Source: Aequorivita aquimaris
GTDB taxonomy: Bacteria; Bacteroidota; Bacteroidia; Flavobacteriales; Flavobacteriaceae
Length of the DNA stretch: 64,000 bases
Assembly (NCBI RefSeq): GCF_001573155.1
Contig: NZ_JRWG01000005.1
Location: forward strand, 62,001-126,000
Reading direction: 5' to 3'
Shown: piece after piece, positions 35,057 to 43,223 of the stretch
How positions within the stretch are numbered: position 1 is the first letter of the stretch
Layout of the letters: each line of letters starts with the position of its first letter
Position numbers and translations under genes: made by a program
The notes under the pieces: generated by a model
The model's input: the letters and a program-made list of their open reading frames with translations, nothing else
Databases searched by the model: none
What the model was told of the DNA's origin: nothing

Positions 35057-37024
35057 TTAGTTTTGGGTTACCGTAGAGGTATTCATATTACCCAATTGGT
35101 TAACGGTACTCATATTGCTCATGCCGGTTTGACCAACAGTACTCATATTGCTATTACCGTTTTGCATAACATCACTGATGTTTAGATCTCCCATTTGTGA
35201 GACATCCGATGTATTTGTAGCGCCTAGCTGATTTACTTCTGCTGTATTCCAATCACCTTCTTGCAAGATTTTGGAATGATTAGTAATTCCTCCACTTTGT
35301 TCGCTGGTAGCTATGTTATCATCACCAAGCTGATATGTATCTGATTTTTGCATATTTTCTGCCCCCTGTATCTGGATTGAACTATTTCTGTTACCCTCTT
35401 GTTCTAAAGTAGCTCGAGATTGACTCGCTTGTTGAGATTCTCCATAGTTATTGTTTCCTGCTTGTCTGAAATAACTTGTACCCGCACGACCTGTTTGATT
35501 TTGTACACTCTCATTCATATCGCCAATCTGATCAACAAAGGCTGCATTGGAACTGCTCCAAGCATGTGCCAAAAGATTGGTTTGAGTTATAGTTGCCTTA
35601 TTTGAATTTCCTAATTGTCCAATACCTGCACTACCAGAACCAGATGTTACGCCTGTATAACCAACTTGCGTAATAGTTCCTATGTTATTATCACCCGTTT
35701 GTGTGATTCCTTTTGCCATCATTGTGCCTGATGCTCCAGGAGTTCTCCAAACACCATATTTGGTAATATCATTTTTAAATCTATTCCCTTCCGAGCTCAT
35801 GGTAGCCTTATTGTCGTTTCCTAACTGATTTACAATCCCTGTATTATCATTTCCATTTTGATCAACATTTGATTCGTTTCTACTTCCCACCTGCTGCACA
35901 TCACTATTATTGCGGTTTAATTTCTGACTAACAATCGAAATGTTTTCTGTACCATTTTGATTAACAACAGAGACATGGTCATTTCCATTTTGATCTACAT
36001 CTGAAGAATTATAATTTCCACCATTTTGTCTCACGTTACTGCTATTATCATCTCCTTCCTGCGAAACTTCACTGTCGTTTCCAGTTCTAGCCTGTGCTAC
36101 TAAACTACCATTATCATTTCCGGTTTGAATTGTCTTACTCTGGTTATAAGACCCATATTGTGAAACTCCTGCACCGTTTCTATCTCCAGTTTGAGTTATT
36201 GTCGATTCGTGATTATCACCATTTTGATTAGTGTTGGTATGATTTCTAAAACCAGTTTGGTTTACTTCAGAATTACTGTCAATCCCATTGCTTTGTACAA
36301 GATTAGCAGTGTTTGAATCTCCATCCTGTGCAACTGTGGAGGTGTGAAGGCTTCCGGATTGACTTACAGAAGAGTTGTTTTCATTCCCAATTTGGTTTCC
36401 AGTACTTTGGTTTTGGTCACCATCTTGAAGAATATCGCTAATGTTATCATTTCCATCCTGCGAAACACCCGAAGTATTATTGTCGCCAGTTTGTCTTACT
36501 TTACTATCATTTCGATCACCCAATTGTGATACGGTAGATCCGTTGAATTCACCTACAAGCGTATTGGAATCCCATTGCTCTACTACAGATTTGTTACTAT
36601 TTCCATCTTGTGAAACATCACTTGTGTTGTCTCGCCCGGTTCTGCTTACAGTTCCGTTACTGCTAATCTGACCTTGGCTAACCCTAGAAGAGTTATTATT
36701 GCCACCTTGCTGAAGAACTACACTTGTATTGCGCTCATCTACTTGGCCCACTTTGGAATTATTGTTTCTGCCAATAGAAGTTACGGTACTGGCATTGTCA
36801 TCTCCACGCTGCTCAACAATAGAGTTGTGGATGGTACCGGACTGTGTAACGGTAGCGGCATTTCTATTTCCTGTAGAAATAACTTCGCTGTCATTGCCAC
36901 CTCCGCTCTGTACAATCTGGGCATCATTGCTATTACCATCTTGATTTACATCGCTTACATTTGATTGTGCGAACATAAGTGTTCCACACATAAGTGCTGC
37001 TGCACTGAATACTACTTTTTTCAT
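35057..37024 (-). CDS. very large CsgA-like curlin subunit, 655 residues
   Basis: A 655-residue exported amyloid subunit. Signal peptide about 1-20 (LMFAQSN). The rest is a near-regular run of half-repeats about 11 residues long (SDVNQDGNSNDAQIVQSGGG, ASTVTSIGRNN, SVVLQQGGNNN), i.e. roughly 50 half-repeats, with Ser/Asn/Gln/Gly dominating and no Cys in the mature part. Around residues 415-460 the pattern is interrupted (RFKNDITKYGVWRTPGA), containing the only Trp-rich stretches. E. coli CsgA has five repeats. It stands first in the csg cluster. Confidence 0.87.
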   Translation of the reverse strand: MKKVVFSAAALMCGTLMFAQSNVSDVNQDGNSNDAQIVQSGGGNDSEVISTGNRNAATVTQSGTIHNSIVEQRGDDNASTVTSIGRNNNSKVGQVDERNTSVVLQQGGNNNSSRVSQGQISSNGTVSRTGRDNTSDVSQDGNSNKSVVEQWDSNTLVGEFNGSTVSQLGDRNDSKVRQTGDNNTSGVSQDGNDNISDILQDGDQNQSTGNQIGNENNSSVSQSGSLHTSTVAQDGDSNTANLVQSNGIDSNSEVNQTGFRNHTNTNQNGDNHESTITQTGDRNGAGVSQYGSYNQSKTIQTGNDNGSLVAQARTGNDSEVSQEGDDNSSNVRQNGGNYNSSDVDQNGNDHVSVVNQNGTENISIVSQKLNRNNSDVQQVGSRNESNVDQNGNDNTGIVNQLGNDNKATMSSEGNRFKNDITKYGVWRTPGASGTMMAKGITQTGDNNIGTITQVGYTGVTSGSGSAGIGQLGNSNKATITQTNLLAHAWSSSNAAFVDQIGDMNESVQNQTGRAGTSYFRQAGNNNYGESQQASQSRATLEQEGNRNSSIQIQGAENMQKSDTYQLGDDNIATSEQSGGITNHSKILQEGDWNTAEVNQLGATNTSDVSQMGDLNISDVMQNGNSNMSTVGQTGMSNMSTVNQLGNMNTSTVTQN

Positions 37025-37249
37025 AAAGGTTTAAAATTTAAATTTGAGTTAATATTTAGATTCAATAAAATTCATAATACTGCACAGTCCGTTCCTTAAA
37101 AGACATACGTATCCCTTGAGAATTGTGCTAATTTTTTTAAAATTTTAGAAATAGACTTTTGATTGAAAAGTCTCTATCGGCGTTGGGGAGATACCGATCA
37201 AATAATGATTAAAAAAACAGAGTTTATACCGCTCCGATTTTTATTTTTT

Positions 37250-37257
37250 CAAATGTA
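37250..37257 (-). promoter_or_regulatory. candidate -7 element for the large curlin
   Basis: TACATTTG on the minus strand; no -33 TTTG is found. It would give a leader of about 220 nt. Confidence 0.35.
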
Positions 37258-37322
37258 GAAACTCTAATTCATTAAAAAAAACGAACCCCTGAACCTTAAA
37301 AATATAAGGCAGAAAACTGTAA

Positions 37323-37334
37323 GAAAGCGCTTTC
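37323..37334. promoter_or_regulatory. 12-bp palindromic operator candidate
   Basis: GAAAGCGCTTTC is a perfect palindrome of the LacI-family type. It sits 66 bases upstream of the candidate curlin -7 box and may control the curlin gene. Confidence 0.4.
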
Positions 37335-37367
37335 AAGGTAAGAAGGTGTTAAGAGTTTCAAATACAC

Positions 37368-37401
37368 AAAAAGACCGTCCAAAAACATTCGAACGGTCTT
37401 T
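37368..37401 (-). terminator. terminator of glnN
   Basis: AAAGACCGT (37370-37378) pairs with ACGGTCTTT (37393-37401); T-rich on the minus strand side after the stem. Confidence 0.75.
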
Positions 37402-37431
37402 AATTTTGAAAAGTTAAATAAAAGTTAATTT

Positions 37432-39618
37432 TTATTTCGTGAAAAGAAGCTCTCTATACTTGGTTAATGGCCATAGCTCGTCATCCACAAGCAATTCCAA
37501 CTTATCACAGTGATAACGAATGACTTGGAAAAACGATTTCACCTCATCGCAATAGGCAAAAGCTTTTTTCTCGGCATTTTCAATTTTATTCGCTTTTTTT
37601 CGCGACTCTATCATATCTGTAATCCCTTTGTTAATCTTCGCAATATGTTCACTTATCTGTTCAATCAGCTGCATCTGCTCGCCGGCGAATTTTTTAAAAT
37701 CTGTCCCGTATATATTTTTGAGTCCTTGTACGTTCTCTATCAAAATATTTTGATAACGGATGGCAGTGGGTATAACGTGGTTTCGAGCAATATCACCTAA
37801 AATGCGGCCTTCAATTTGAATTCGCATTGCATAATCTTCCATTTCTATTTCATATCGGGCCTCGAGCTCCACTTTGCTCATTATTCCCAATTCTTCAAAA
37901 AGTGCAATTGTCTTTTTTGAAACCTTCGCTTTTAGTGCATTGGGAGTAGTTTTGTGGTTGCTCAAACCGCGTTTTTCAGCTTCCTTTTCCCAGGCTTCTC
38001 CGTAACCATCACCTTCAAAGCGAATTCTTTTTGAATCCTTGATATATTCCTTTAATACATTGAAGATGGCATCATCCTTCTTCATCTTTTTATCCTTAAT
38101 TAGAGCATCTACTTCCTTTTTAAAGTCAATAAGTTGTTTTGCCACAATAGCGTTAAGGACGGTCATCGGGTTGGCACAGTTAGCTGTAGAACCAACGGCA
38201 CGGAACTCAAACTTATTTCCCGTGAACGCAAAGGGTGAGGTTCGGTTTCGGTCTGTGTTGTCCAAAAGAATCTCCGGGATTTTCCCTACAACGTTCAATT
38301 TAAGGTCTGTTTTTTCTTGAGGCGAAAGTTTACCACTAGTTACCTTTTCCAGTTCATCCAAAACTTCAGTCAGTTGCGAACCGATAAATGCCGAAATAAT
38401 TGCAGGTGGCGCCTCATTCGCTCCCAAGCGGTGATCGTTGCCCGCACTGGCTATGGAAGCACGCAATAACTCCTCGTGTTCATTAACGGCTTTAAGTGTG
38501 TTGATAAAGAATGTAAGGAACTGAAGATTTTTCATTGGGGTACTGCCAGGCCCCAGAAGATTGACGCCAGTGTTGGTAGCTAACGACCAATTGTTATGCT
38601 TTCCACTTCCGTTTACATTGGCAAACGGTTTTTCGTGAAACAAGACCTTGAAATTATGCTTGTCGGCAATTTTATTCATCAAGTCCATTAATAAGGAGTT
38701 GTGGTCCACTGCCAAGTTGGTTTCCTCAAAAATAGGTGCCAATTCAAATTGATTTGGGGCTACTTCATTATGACGGGTTTTCACGGGAATACCCAAAAGC
38801 ATACACTCGGTTTCCAAATGGCGCATAAAATTCAATACACGAGCCGGGATGGAGCCGAAGTAATGATCGTCCAACTGCTGTCCCTTTGCTGATGAATGGC
38901 CCAACAAAGTTCTTCCCGCCAAAGAAATATCCGGACGGCTCAAAGCCAATGCACTATCTACCAAAAAATATTCCTGCTCCCAGCCAAGTGTAGCATTTAC
39001 CTTGACAACGTTTTTATCAAAATATTTAGCCACAGCAGTTGCCGCGACATCTACAACCTGCAGGGCGCGTAGCAATGGCGTTTTAAAATCTAAAGCCTCG
39101 CCAGTGTACGCCACAAATACCGTTGGGATACATAATGTAGTGCCGTAAATGAAGGCAGGCGAAGTGGGATCCCAAGCTGTATATCCACGGGCTTCAAAAG
39201 TATTTCTGATGCCGCCGTGGGGAAAACTTGAGGCATCCGGCTCTTGCTGTACTAACTGCCCGCCACCAAATTTTTCAATTGCATGACCATTTTCCATCGT
39301 CTCAAAAAATGCATCGTGTTTTTCAGCGGTCGCACCTGTTAGCGGTTGAAACCAATGGGTGTAATGCGTGGCACCTTTGGCAATGGCCCATTCCTTCATA
39401 CCCGTAGAGATATGATCAGCTATGTGGCGTTCAATCTTGGAGCCGTTCTCGATGGCGTCCATAACACTTTTAAAGGAGTCTTTGGTAAGATACTGCCGCA
39501 TGGCAGCTTCATTAAAAACGTTTTTCCCGAAGATATCGGAACGTCTATCGGGTTCGGTAACTGGAACGGGCACTCGGTTAAAAGTTTCCTTGATGGCATG
39601 AAATCGTAAAGTGGACAT
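37432..39618 (-). CDS. glnN: glutamine synthetase type III
   Basis: ATP-dependent amidation of glutamate to glutamine in ammonium assimilation. At 728 residues it is a GSIII (GlnN) enzyme rather than GSI. Landmarks: GGIRNTFEARGYTAWDPTSPAF, the glutamate-rich WEQEYFLVD and RHNEVAPNQFELAP metal-binding blocks, NVNGSGKHNNWS (ATP/substrate loop) and a C-terminal helical domain typical for GSIII. It lies with its own terminator. A -7 box TATTTTTG (39651-39644, minus) precedes it, and an inverted repeat CCCCTAAA/TTTAGGGG (39670-39677, 39731-39738) lies further upstream. Confidence 0.95.
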   Translation of the reverse strand: MSTLRFHAIKETFNRVPVPVTEPDRRSDIFGKNVFNEAAMRQYLTKDSFKSVMDAIENGSKIERHIADHISTGMKEWAIAKGATHYTHWFQPLTGATAEKHDAFFETMENGHAIEKFGGGQLVQQEPDASSFPHGGIRNTFEARGYTAWDPTSPAFIYGTTLCIPTVFVAYTGEALDFKTPLLRALQVVDVAATAVAKYFDKNVVKVNATLGWEQEYFLVDSALALSRPDISLAGRTLLGHSSAKGQQLDDHYFGSIPARVLNFMRHLETECMLLGIPVKTRHNEVAPNQFELAPIFEETNLAVDHNSLLMDLMNKIADKHNFKVLFHEKPFANVNGSGKHNNWSLATNTGVNLLGPGSTPMKNLQFLTFFINTLKAVNEHEELLRASIASAGNDHRLGANEAPPAIISAFIGSQLTEVLDELEKVTSGKLSPQEKTDLKLNVVGKIPEILLDNTDRNRTSPFAFTGNKFEFRAVGSTANCANPMTVLNAIVAKQLIDFKKEVDALIKDKKMKKDDAIFNVLKEYIKDSKRIRFEGDGYGEAWEKEAEKRGLSNHKTTPNALKAKVSKKTIALFEELGIMSKVELEARYEIEMEDYAMRIQIEGRILGDIARNHVIPTAIRYQNILIENVQGLKNIYGTDFKKFAGEQMQLIEQISEHIAKINKGITDMIESRKKANKIENAEKKAFAYCDEVKSFFQVIRYHCDKLELLVDDELWPLTKYRELLFTK

Positions 39619-39643
39619 ATTTGGATTTTAGAGTTTGACTTGG

Positions 39644-39651
39644 CAAAAATA
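39644..39651 (-). promoter_or_regulatory. -7 element of glnN
   Basis: TATTTTTG on the minus strand 26 bases before the start codon; no clear -33. Confidence 0.45.
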
Positions 39652-40011
39652 GAAAAAACACATACGCACCCCCTAAATTTTATTAATTATTTACACAAAA
39701 CTGTCAATATAATTATAAACACCCATAGTTTTTAGGGGTCAATTACGTTTTATTCATATTAAGGAATATGATATTTGTATCCTTGAATTCACAAAACCCA
39801 TTATGTTTCTTTCATACTTTGTCCTTATACATATAAATTTATCAAAATTTATTATTCAACCCGTATAGCTATTTCAGGACGGGTCACCTAAAACTCCTCC
39901 CCACGGATACTCCATAGCAAAGCCATAGCAAAGCCATAGCAAAGTCATTAAAACGTAGGAAAACAGCCCTTTTTTCCTACAAAATAAAATCTATCCGAAA
40001 ATATAAATGAA
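39652..40011. other. upstream region of glnN without a gene
   Basis: 360 bases. It holds an inverted repeat (CCCCTAAA 39670-39677 / TTTAGGGG 39731-39738), a tandem 11-bp repeat (39912-39944) and a 9-bp hairpin GTAGGAAAA (39955-39963) / TTTTCCTAC (39972-39980). No recognisable coding sequence. Confidence 0.7.
39912..39944. repeat. three tandem copies of CCATAGCAAAG
   Basis: Three exact 11-bp units in a row at 39912, 39923 and 39934, followed by a degenerate TCATT. It resembles short intergenic repeats seen in Bacteroidota genomes. Confidence 0.8.
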
Positions 40012-40131
40012 ATGAGTGGTAAAAGAACCCCTTTAGATAGCGCTTCAACTAACAATACAACACCAAATGAAATATTTAAATGGCAAAACCATTCCTATAT
40101 TTCCAAAAAATACTTCCGGCTTAAGAAATAA
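40012..40131 (+). CDS. possible 39-residue small protein
   Basis: An ATG at 40012 opens 39 codons to a TAA at 40129-40131. The product is basic (SKKYFRLKK end). No recognisable family and no promoter seen; it overlaps the antiporter stop by 11 bases on the opposite strand. Listed as weak. Confidence 0.2.
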   Translation: MSGKRTPLDSASTNNTTPNEIFKWQNHSYISKKYFRLKK

Positions 40132-41074
40132 TGGTCATCGAAATAAAAATTCCATACGCCAGGACTAATACAATTCCTCTTTTACGGCCTAGTTGAAATG
40201 ATTGGGGAAGAAATGCCAAGGGAAGCAATACCGCGGCAAAGCCAATCATCCAAAAAATATCATTGGTAAGCACCTCGTTGCTTTTAACGGCTATGGGCTG
40301 AATTATGGCGGTAATACCCAATACGGATGATATATTAAAGATATTTGAACCAATAAGATTTCCCAAAGAAATAGCTTTTTCCTTTTTTAGGGCGGCAATC
40401 ACAGACGCTGCAAGTTCAGGAATGCTCGTGCCCACCGCAATCATGGTTACGGCTATTACACGCTCACTAACACCGAAATTTTCTGCCAAGGAAACGGCCC
40501 CACCTACCAAAAACTCACTTCCGGCATAAAGAGCGACGCCTCCTATCAATAACCAAAGAATTATTTTAAAATTGGAAGCCTTTGACAAGCCCTCGTCTAT
40601 ACCTTCGTCAACAGGCTGTGTTCCTCTTTGTTTTTTGGCTCTTCGTATCAAAATCCATAAATAGACAAAAAGCATAAGCAAAAGCGCAATCCCCTCGGAT
40701 CGGGAAATCTGCATGCCGCTTTTCAAAATAAAGTACAGCGCCACGGAAAGAATCATCATCACCGGCCAATTCAATTTATAGAAATCCTTATCTATGGCCA
40801 GTGGCGAGATAATCGCCGTGATCCCCAATACCAACCCAATGTTCGCAATATTTGAACCCAGCACATTTCCTAAGGCAATATCAGAAAAACCATTAAGCGC
40901 GGCCTGCAGGCTCACTAAAAGTTCTGGGGCAGAAGTTGCAAATGAAACCACCGTGAGCCCAATCACCATTTTTGAAAGGTGAAGTTTAAAGGAAAGTGCC
41001 ACTGAAGAACGGACCAAAAATTCACCGCCAACCACTAATAATACCAATCCAAAAAATACTAAGAGATAATCCAT
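40121..41074 (-). CDS. calcium/sodium antiporter (CaCA family)
   Basis: A 317-residue inner-membrane exchanger with about 10 helices. Two alpha-repeat motifs of the family are visible: VSFATSAPELLVSLQAALNG...GNVLGSNIANIGLVLG, and VAVGTSIPELAASVIAALKKEKAISLGNLIGSNIFNISSVLG-like repeat (MIAVGTSIPELAAS). The ATG at 41074 (MDYLLVFFGL, first helix) is preferred over the upstream ATG, which would add 33 polar residues. It imports Na+ or H+ in exchange for Ca2+. Confidence 0.92.
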   Translation of the reverse strand: MDYLLVFFGLVLLVVGGEFLVRSSVALSFKLHLSKMVIGLTVVSFATSAPELLVSLQAALNGFSDIALGNVLGSNIANIGLVLGITAIISPLAIDKDFYKLNWPVMMILSVALYFILKSGMQISRSEGIALLLMLFVYLWILIRRAKKQRGTQPVDEGIDEGLSKASNFKIILWLLIGGVALYAGSEFLVGGAVSLAENFGVSERVIAVTMIAVGTSIPELAASVIAALKKEKAISLGNLIGSNIFNISSVLGITAIIQPIAVKSNEVLTNDIFWMIGFAAVLLPLAFLPQSFQLGRKRGIVLVLAYGIFISMTIIS

Positions 41075-41124
41075 AGAATATAGTAAAGGCTGCGAAGATA
41101 CTAAATGCAAAAAAGAATTTGTTG

Positions 41125-41132
41125 TATATTTG
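41125..41132 (+). promoter_or_regulatory. -7 element of the 41213 gene
   Basis: TATATTTG, consensus TAnnTTTG, 80 bases before the chosen start; no -33 identified. Confidence 0.4.
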
Positions 41133-41212
41133 TTGCTATCCCCCAAAATTTTACTGTGCCCCACGGTTCCCATTTTCTTTTACATGGCACATTCTTTAAT
41201 TTAGATATACTT

Positions 41213-42085
41213 ATGAAAACACATATCAAAAAAGTGATTCAAAATCTTTCAATCTTTTCTATTTTGGCATTATCCTGTTTCGCTTTTCCATCTTTTGGTC
41301 ATAATACCGAACCGCGAAATATTCAGAATAAGCTAATTCCAGGGAAACAGCTTACGCTGGTAATTACGAAAATGACAACGCTTGAGGAACTACAGAATAT
41401 TAAGGAGCAGATGGAGGCCAACGGATTGGGGTTTGATTATTCTAACGTGGTTTATAATGACAAAAACGAAATTATCGCCATAACCATTCGGTATAAGGAC
41501 GGTAATAACAACTCAGGAAATTATAGCGTGAGCAGCGAGCATCCCATCAATGATATTGTAATAGTTTCTGAAGGAAGCCGGATTTCCATTAAAAGCGCGG
41601 GAAGCTCCAATCAGGCTTTTATTAGCCAAGGAAGTGGAAAACGGGATTTGGACGATTCTAATAAAAATTATAATGACCAACGCCGCGCCATGGAAGAAAG
41701 AAGAGCACAAATGAAAAAGGAAATGGAGGAAAGACGGGCCGAAATGAAAATGCGCATGCAAAACCGAAGGGATAGCCTGAACAAGGCAAATGGAGCAATA
41801 ACCAAAAGTACCATGGACTTTAAAGGCTCTCCAAACGTAATAACCAAAAACACTACCGATTTAGAGCTATTGGAGCTTCAAAAGAGCTACGATGCTGCGG
41901 ATATTTCATTCAAGTACAATAATCTGGAGCGAAATGATAAGAACGAAATAACACATATTTCCATTACAATCGACAACAGAAACGGCTCTGTTTCTACTTC
42001 AACTTTTGGCAATGGAAAGGAAGGCATAAAAAACATCACGTTGGCGGTAGATAAACAGTACACAATTATGAAAAGCGCCGAATAG
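41213..42085 (+). CDS. exported protein with two copies of a flavobacterial peptidase-associated domain
   Basis: A 290-residue protein with a signal peptide (about 1-29). Two similar segments occur (residues about 59-110 and 220-270, each TTxxELxxxKxxxxxxxxxFxYxNxxxNDKNEIxxIxI, such as TTLEELQNIKEQMEANGLGFDYSN). They resemble repeats that I recall from C-terminal regions of flavobacterial M56/BlaR1-like proteins. Between them is a Glu/Arg/Lys/Met-rich helical stretch (about 145-180). Function is unknown. The ATG at 41213 opens the signal peptide; the earlier ATG at 41105 would precede it by 36 residues. Confidence 0.7.
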   Translation: MKTHIKKVIQNLSIFSILALSCFAFPSFGHNTEPRNIQNKLIPGKQLTLVITKMTTLEELQNIKEQMEANGLGFDYSNVVYNDKNEIIAITIRYKDGNNNSGNYSVSSEHPINDIVIVSEGSRISIKSAGSSNQAFISQGSGKRDLDDSNKNYNDQRRAMEERRAQMKKEMEERRAEMKMRMQNRRDSLNKANGAITKSTMDFKGSPNVITKNTTDLELLELQKSYDAADISFKYNNLERNDKNEITHISITIDNRNGSVSTSTFGNGKEGIKNITLAVDKQYTIMKSAE

Positions 42086-42151
42086 GTTTTAACATCACTT
42101 TAAAAACTTTTTATCGATAAATGCCTACATTCATATTCAATTTAAATAAAT

Positions 42152-42304
42152 ATGAAGAAGAAATTTTTCAAATTCCTTTCAAAAGTTAATAGCAAGCTGC
42201 TTCCAAGCTTCACAAAAAAGGGCGTGGAACTGGAAAAGGCCTCAAAACTTCAAATGGCAATATTCGCCTATAAATTGTGGGTCACAAAAAACGCTTTGGA
42301 CTAA
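42152..42304 (+). CDS. conserved-looking 50-residue small protein
   Basis: A 50-residue basic, amphipathic protein (MKKKFFKFLSKVNSKLLP..., ending LWVTKNALD). From memory similar short proteins with a LPxxTKKxxxLxKAxKxQMAIxAxxxxVTxxALD pattern occur in flavobacteria. It overlaps the end of apt by 4 bases on the opposite strand. Function unknown. Confidence 0.6.
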   Translation: MKKKFFKFLSKVNSKLLPSFTKKGVELEKASKLQMAIFAYKLWVTKNALD

Positions 42305-42813
42305 TATTTTAAAAGTGATTTTACGGGATGACTTCTTAATTTTTTAATTCCATTTAAAAATTCAAGTTCGAGCAGAAAATTGCATTGTACAATTTCTCCA
42401 CCCAACTGTTCAATTAAATTACAAGCAGCCCGTGCCGTTCCCCCGGTTGCCAGAACATCGTCGTGCAAAAGCACACGCTCCCCTTTTTTAATTGCGTCTT
42501 CATGAATTTCGAGGGCATCAAGACCATATTCTAATTGATATGGTTCTTTTAAGGTTTTATAGGGAAGCTTTCCTGGTTTTCTGATAGGCACAAATCCCGC
42601 ATTGAGTTTTTGGGCTAAAAGGGTTCCGAAGAAAAACCCACGGGACTCAATAGCCGCAACTTTGTCAATTTCTTGATCATCTATTAATACCAATAGTTGT
42701 TGAACACAATGTTCAACCGCATCACTGTTTGCAAGTAATGGCGTTATGTCCTTAAAATTAACTCCAGACTTTGGAAAATTTTCAATATTTCGAATATATT
42801 CAGATAAATTCAT
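42301..42813 (-). CDS. apt: adenine phosphoribosyltransferase
   Basis: Salvages adenine with PRPP to AMP. The 170-residue protein has the PRPP-binding loop VLLHDDVLATGGTARAA (about 118-134), the NFKDITPLL start of the family and the AIESRGFFFG substrate block. Full length. It lies between the small gene at 42152 (convergent) and the tRNA-Arg promoter. Confidence 0.95.
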   Translation of the reverse strand: MNLSEYIRNIENFPKSGVNFKDITPLLANSDAVEHCVQQLLVLIDDQEIDKVAAIESRGFFFGTLLAQKLNAGFVPIRKPGKLPYKTLKEPYQLEYGLDALEIHEDAIKKGERVLLHDDVLATGGTARAACNLIEQLGGEIVQCNFLLELEFLNGIKKLRSHPVKSLLKY

Positions 42814-42828
42814 TTTTTATAGCATTAA

Positions 42829-42860
42829 TTTGTCTTGCAATTTAAAAAGAAATATATTTG
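42829..42860 (+). promoter_or_regulatory. tRNA-Arg promoter
   Basis: TTTG (42829-42832), 20 bases, TATATTTG (42853-42860), an excellent Bacteroidota promoter 26 bases before the tRNA. Confidence 0.75.
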
Positions 42861-42886
42861 CACCCGCTTAAAGCAAAATATATTAC

Positions 42887-42960
42887 GGCCTCGTGGCGCA
42901 ACTGAATAGCGCATCTGATTACGGCTCAGAAGGTTCCAGGTTTGAATCCTGGCGAGGTCA
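42887..42960 (+). tRNA. tRNA-Arg (ACG)
   Basis: Acceptor stem GGCCTCG (42887-42893) pairs with CGAGGTC (42953-42959, one G-U). Anticodon loop TTACGGC gives anticodon ACG, read as arginine (CGN). The T stem and loop CCAGG-TTTGAAT-CCTGG are clear. CCA is not encoded. No integrase lies next to it. Confidence 0.93.
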
Positions 42961-42965
42961 CAAGT

Positions 42966-43000
42966 AAAAAAAACCACGTTTTTGAAGACGTGGTTTTTTT
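42966..43000 (+). terminator. terminator of tRNA-Arg
   Basis: AAAACCACGT (42970-42979) and ACGTGGTTTT (42988-42997), with further A and T runs extending both ends. Confidence 0.85.
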
Positions 43001-43064
43001 ATGGCTTAATTTTTACAAAAACTTCAGAATTTTTAAGTATTTTGGTTTCCATAAAATCATCAGA

Positions 43065-43223
43065 ATGACTAAAATCGTAAAAGACTCCGACAACGAAAAA
43101 GAAAGAGACTATATTCTTCAGGACAATAAAAAAACCCGCTTTGGCGCAGGTTTTATTATTACTGTATTGATTATTTTAATAATAGCGGTAATCGTTTCAG
43201 GCTTGTATTTTGAATGGTTTTAA
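43065..43223 (+). CDS. small single-pass membrane protein
   Basis: 52 residues: a charged N-terminus (about 1-25, TKIVKDSDNEKERDYILQDNKKTRF) and one hydrophobic helix (about 28-47). The ATG at 43065 is chosen because the codons upstream of it run into the tRNA terminator. It overlaps the stop of clpS by 4 bases on the other strand. Function unknown. Confidence 0.6.
   Translation: MTKIVKDSDNEKERDYILQDNKKTRFGAGFIITVLIILIIAVIVSGLYFEWF

Larger units (their letters stand above)
37025..37431. other. 407-bp control region of the 655-residue curlin gene
   Basis: No gene. It holds a TACATTTG -7 candidate (37257-37250, minus), an 8-bp inverted repeat AGACTTTT (37153-37160) / AAAAGTCT (37166-37173), a 12-bp palindrome GAAAGCGCTTTC (37323-37334) and the glnN terminator (37368-37401). 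Confidence 0.7.

Noticed and set aside
34955-35185. Short plus-strand frame across the curlin terminator
   Set aside because: Covers a terminator and the antisense of curlin repeats; no coding signals.
35057-37024. Regular short repeats at DNA level, resembling a CRISPR or satellite array
   Set aside because: The repeats stay in one reading frame and encode Gln/Asn/Gly-rich curlin units; the spacing follows codons and no identical repeat-spacer units exist.
42887-42965. Integration site at the tRNA-Arg 3' end
   Set aside because: No integrase gene nearby and no direct repeat of the tRNA end seen.
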